Shown one piece after another: positions 63,202 to 64,000 of a DNA stretch of 64,000 nucleotides. Below the pieces are notes generated by a model. It was not told where the DNA came from. It ran no database searches and saw nothing but the letters and a program-made list of their open reading frames with translations. The position numbers and the translations under genes were made by a program. The stretch is from contig NZ_FOGY01000001.1 of the NCBI RefSeq assembly GCF_900111345.1, forward strand, positions 682,001 to 746,000. Direction: 5' to 3'. The DNA is from Psychrobacillus sp. OK032. Its GTDB lineage: Bacteria; Bacillota; Bacilli; Bacillales_A; Planococcaceae. Position 1 is the first letter of the stretch; every line of letters starts with the position of its first letter.

Positions 63202-63813
63202 CTAATTACCTCCCTTTCTTTTAGCATTATTTATAAAAACATTCTTTCTTGTTAATACACTTTCAATCGTTTTATAAATAATTCTCAAATCCAAAAAGAA
63301 TGATAGATTTTCAACATAGTAAACATCATTTTCAAACTTTTCTTTAGTAAAAACTGAATTCCTATAATAAGCTTGATTATAACCAGTAATTCCAGGTCTA
63401 ACGTTCAACTTTTTTGCTTCAAATTCAGTATAAATATTTTCTGCTTCAGGCATATCGGGTCGTGGTCCAACTAAGCTCATATCACCTTTGATAACATTAA
63501 GAAGTTGTGGTGTCTCATCTAGACTTGTTTTCCGAATGAACTTTCCAATATTTGTTAACCTAAGGTCATCTTCTGAATTATATGTTGAACCATCCTCATT
63601 TCTTAGGTCAGGTGCATTCATTCTCATAGAACGGAATTTATACATAGTAAACACTTTTCCATTTTTACCCAATCTTGGAGAGTTATAAAAAATTGATCCC
63701 TTATCCTGAGAATAGACAATTGGCCCGATAATAATTAATATAATAATCCAAAATGGCAGAGCAATTATTGCTAGTATTAAATCAAATACTCTTTTTAAAA
63801 AAAATTTATACAT
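63202..63813 (-). CDS. Initiating phosphoglycosyl transferase (PglC/WcaJ-like)
   Basis: 203 residues, one N-terminal hydrophobic helix (RVFDLILAIIALPFWIIILI) and the bacterial sugar transferase domain: YKFRSMRMNAPD, RKTSLDETPQLLNVIKGDMSLVGPRP and VRPGITGYNQAYYRN. It transfers a sugar-1-phosphate to undecaprenyl phosphate and so starts the repeat unit. The small PglC-type form and the adjacent aminotransferase suggest a bacillosamine-like first sugar. Its ATG shares one base with the preceding stop (TAATG). Confidence 0.9.
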   Translation of the reverse strand: MYKFFLKRVFDLILAIIALPFWIIILIIIGPIVYSQDKGSIFYNSPRLGKNGKVFTMYKFRSMRMNAPDLRNEDGSTYNSEDDLRLTNIGKFIRKTSLDETPQLLNVIKGDMSLVGPRPDMPEAENIYTEFEAKKLNVRPGITGYNQAYYRNSVFTKEKFENDVYYVENLSFFLDLRIIYKTIESVLTRKNVFINNAKRKGGN

Positions 63814-64000
63814 TATTTCACCCTACCCTGTACTTCTCTTATTACATTTTTCAAAGAATCAATGACATATACCACGTCTTCATCAGTCAACAAAGTATGA
63901 AGCGGAAGTGTAATCTCATTCTTATAAACTTCATAAGCATTAGGATAATCTTTTATATCAAATCCTAAGTTCTTATAAGCGGTAAACATAGGTAATGGCT
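63813..64000 (-). CDS. DegT/DnrJ/EryC1 aminotransferase, C-terminal end
   Basis: The last 61 codons of a gene that enters from the window edge: PLPMFTAYKNLGFDIKDYPN, then NEITLPLHTLLTDEDVVYVI. This is the characteristic C-terminus of PLP-dependent sugar aminotransferases of the DegT family (LPLH.L...D...V). The catalytic Lys lies outside the window. It would form the 4-amino sugar used by the neighbouring phosphoglycosyl transferase. Confidence 0.8.
   Translation of the reverse strand, partial: PLPMFTAYKNLGFDIKDYPNAYEVYKNEITLPLHTLLTDEDVVYVIDSLKNVIREVQGRVK

Overview
The window looks like chromosomal DNA of a low-GC, Gram-positive, probably endospore-forming Bacillales species; the Planococcaceae (Psychrobacillus, Sporosarcina, Lysinibacillus-like) are my best guess. 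The grounds are strong GGAGG-type ribosome sites, frequent TTG and GTG starts, a consensus CcpA (cre) site, a SpoIISA-type toxin cassette and secreted proteins with Gram-positive signal peptides. No rRNA, tRNA or CRISPR array was seen. All names come from reading the translations by eye; no database search was run.

Layout. (1) 1-7120, minus strand: a catechol meta-cleavage operon. It encodes an HpaB/HpaC-type two-component flavin monooxygenase, an extradiol dioxygenase, and then semialdehyde dehydrogenase, 4-oxalocrotonate tautomerase, decarboxylase, hydratase, aldolase and acylating acetaldehyde dehydrogenase. Together these would take a phenol-like substrate to pyruvate and acetyl-CoA. Its sigma-A promoter is overlapped by a perfect cre site and a second palindrome. 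(2) 7245-11872: a CoA-transferase, enoyl-CoA hydratase and two acyl-CoA dehydrogenases. (3) 12304-19402: a TRAP transporter with a zinc alcohol dehydrogenase, DAD-like cupin, SDR, nitroreductase and IclR regulator, probably one inducible uptake and oxidation operon for an unknown organic acid.

(4) 19403-27700: a scarred region with a SpoIISA/SpoIISB-like toxin-antitoxin pair, a SpoIISC-like third small gene and a coupled tiny membrane ORF. It also has a GNAT enzyme, a nitronate monooxygenase, a quinone reductase, a dead IS110 transposase and an Mrr-type nuclease gene with a nonsense codon. (5) 27862-32762: secreted proteins (purple-acid-phosphatase-like phosphoesterase, DUF2599-like protein, M14 carboxypeptidase). 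(6) 32763-33858: a 9/8-bp minisatellite, a 23-bp iteron-like array and an IS3 remnant. (7) 33979-37581: a membrane PAS-GGDEF-EAL protein and a lone ketoacyl synthase. (8) 37828-43252: a valine-type module (methylmalonate-semialdehyde dehydrogenase, 3-hydroxyisobutyrate dehydrogenase, GntP permease, TetR) lying between N- and C-terminal fragments of carboxymuconolactone-decarboxylase-like genes, then a 49-codon gene. (9) 43760-48354: an OFA-type MFS transporter, a tricarballylate-dehydrogenase-like flavoprotein, a LysR regulator and a VanZ-like protein.

(10) 48943-64000, minus strand: a surface-polysaccharide locus. It holds DegT aminotransferase (partial), phosphoglycosyl transferase, acetyltransferase, ATP-grasp enzyme, three glycosyltransferases, a Wzy-like polymerase, a Wzx-like flippase, the dTDP-rhamnose genes rmlA-C-D-B, UDP-glucose dehydrogenase and a UDP-glucuronate epimerase-like enzyme.

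A dispersed non-coding repeat family, with the tail motif ACACAGGGACG and often a preceding hairpin, recurs through the gaps between 19.9 and 48.9 kb. Decayed copies of one gene tail plus its terminator recur at 7.3, 19.8 and 27.9 kb.
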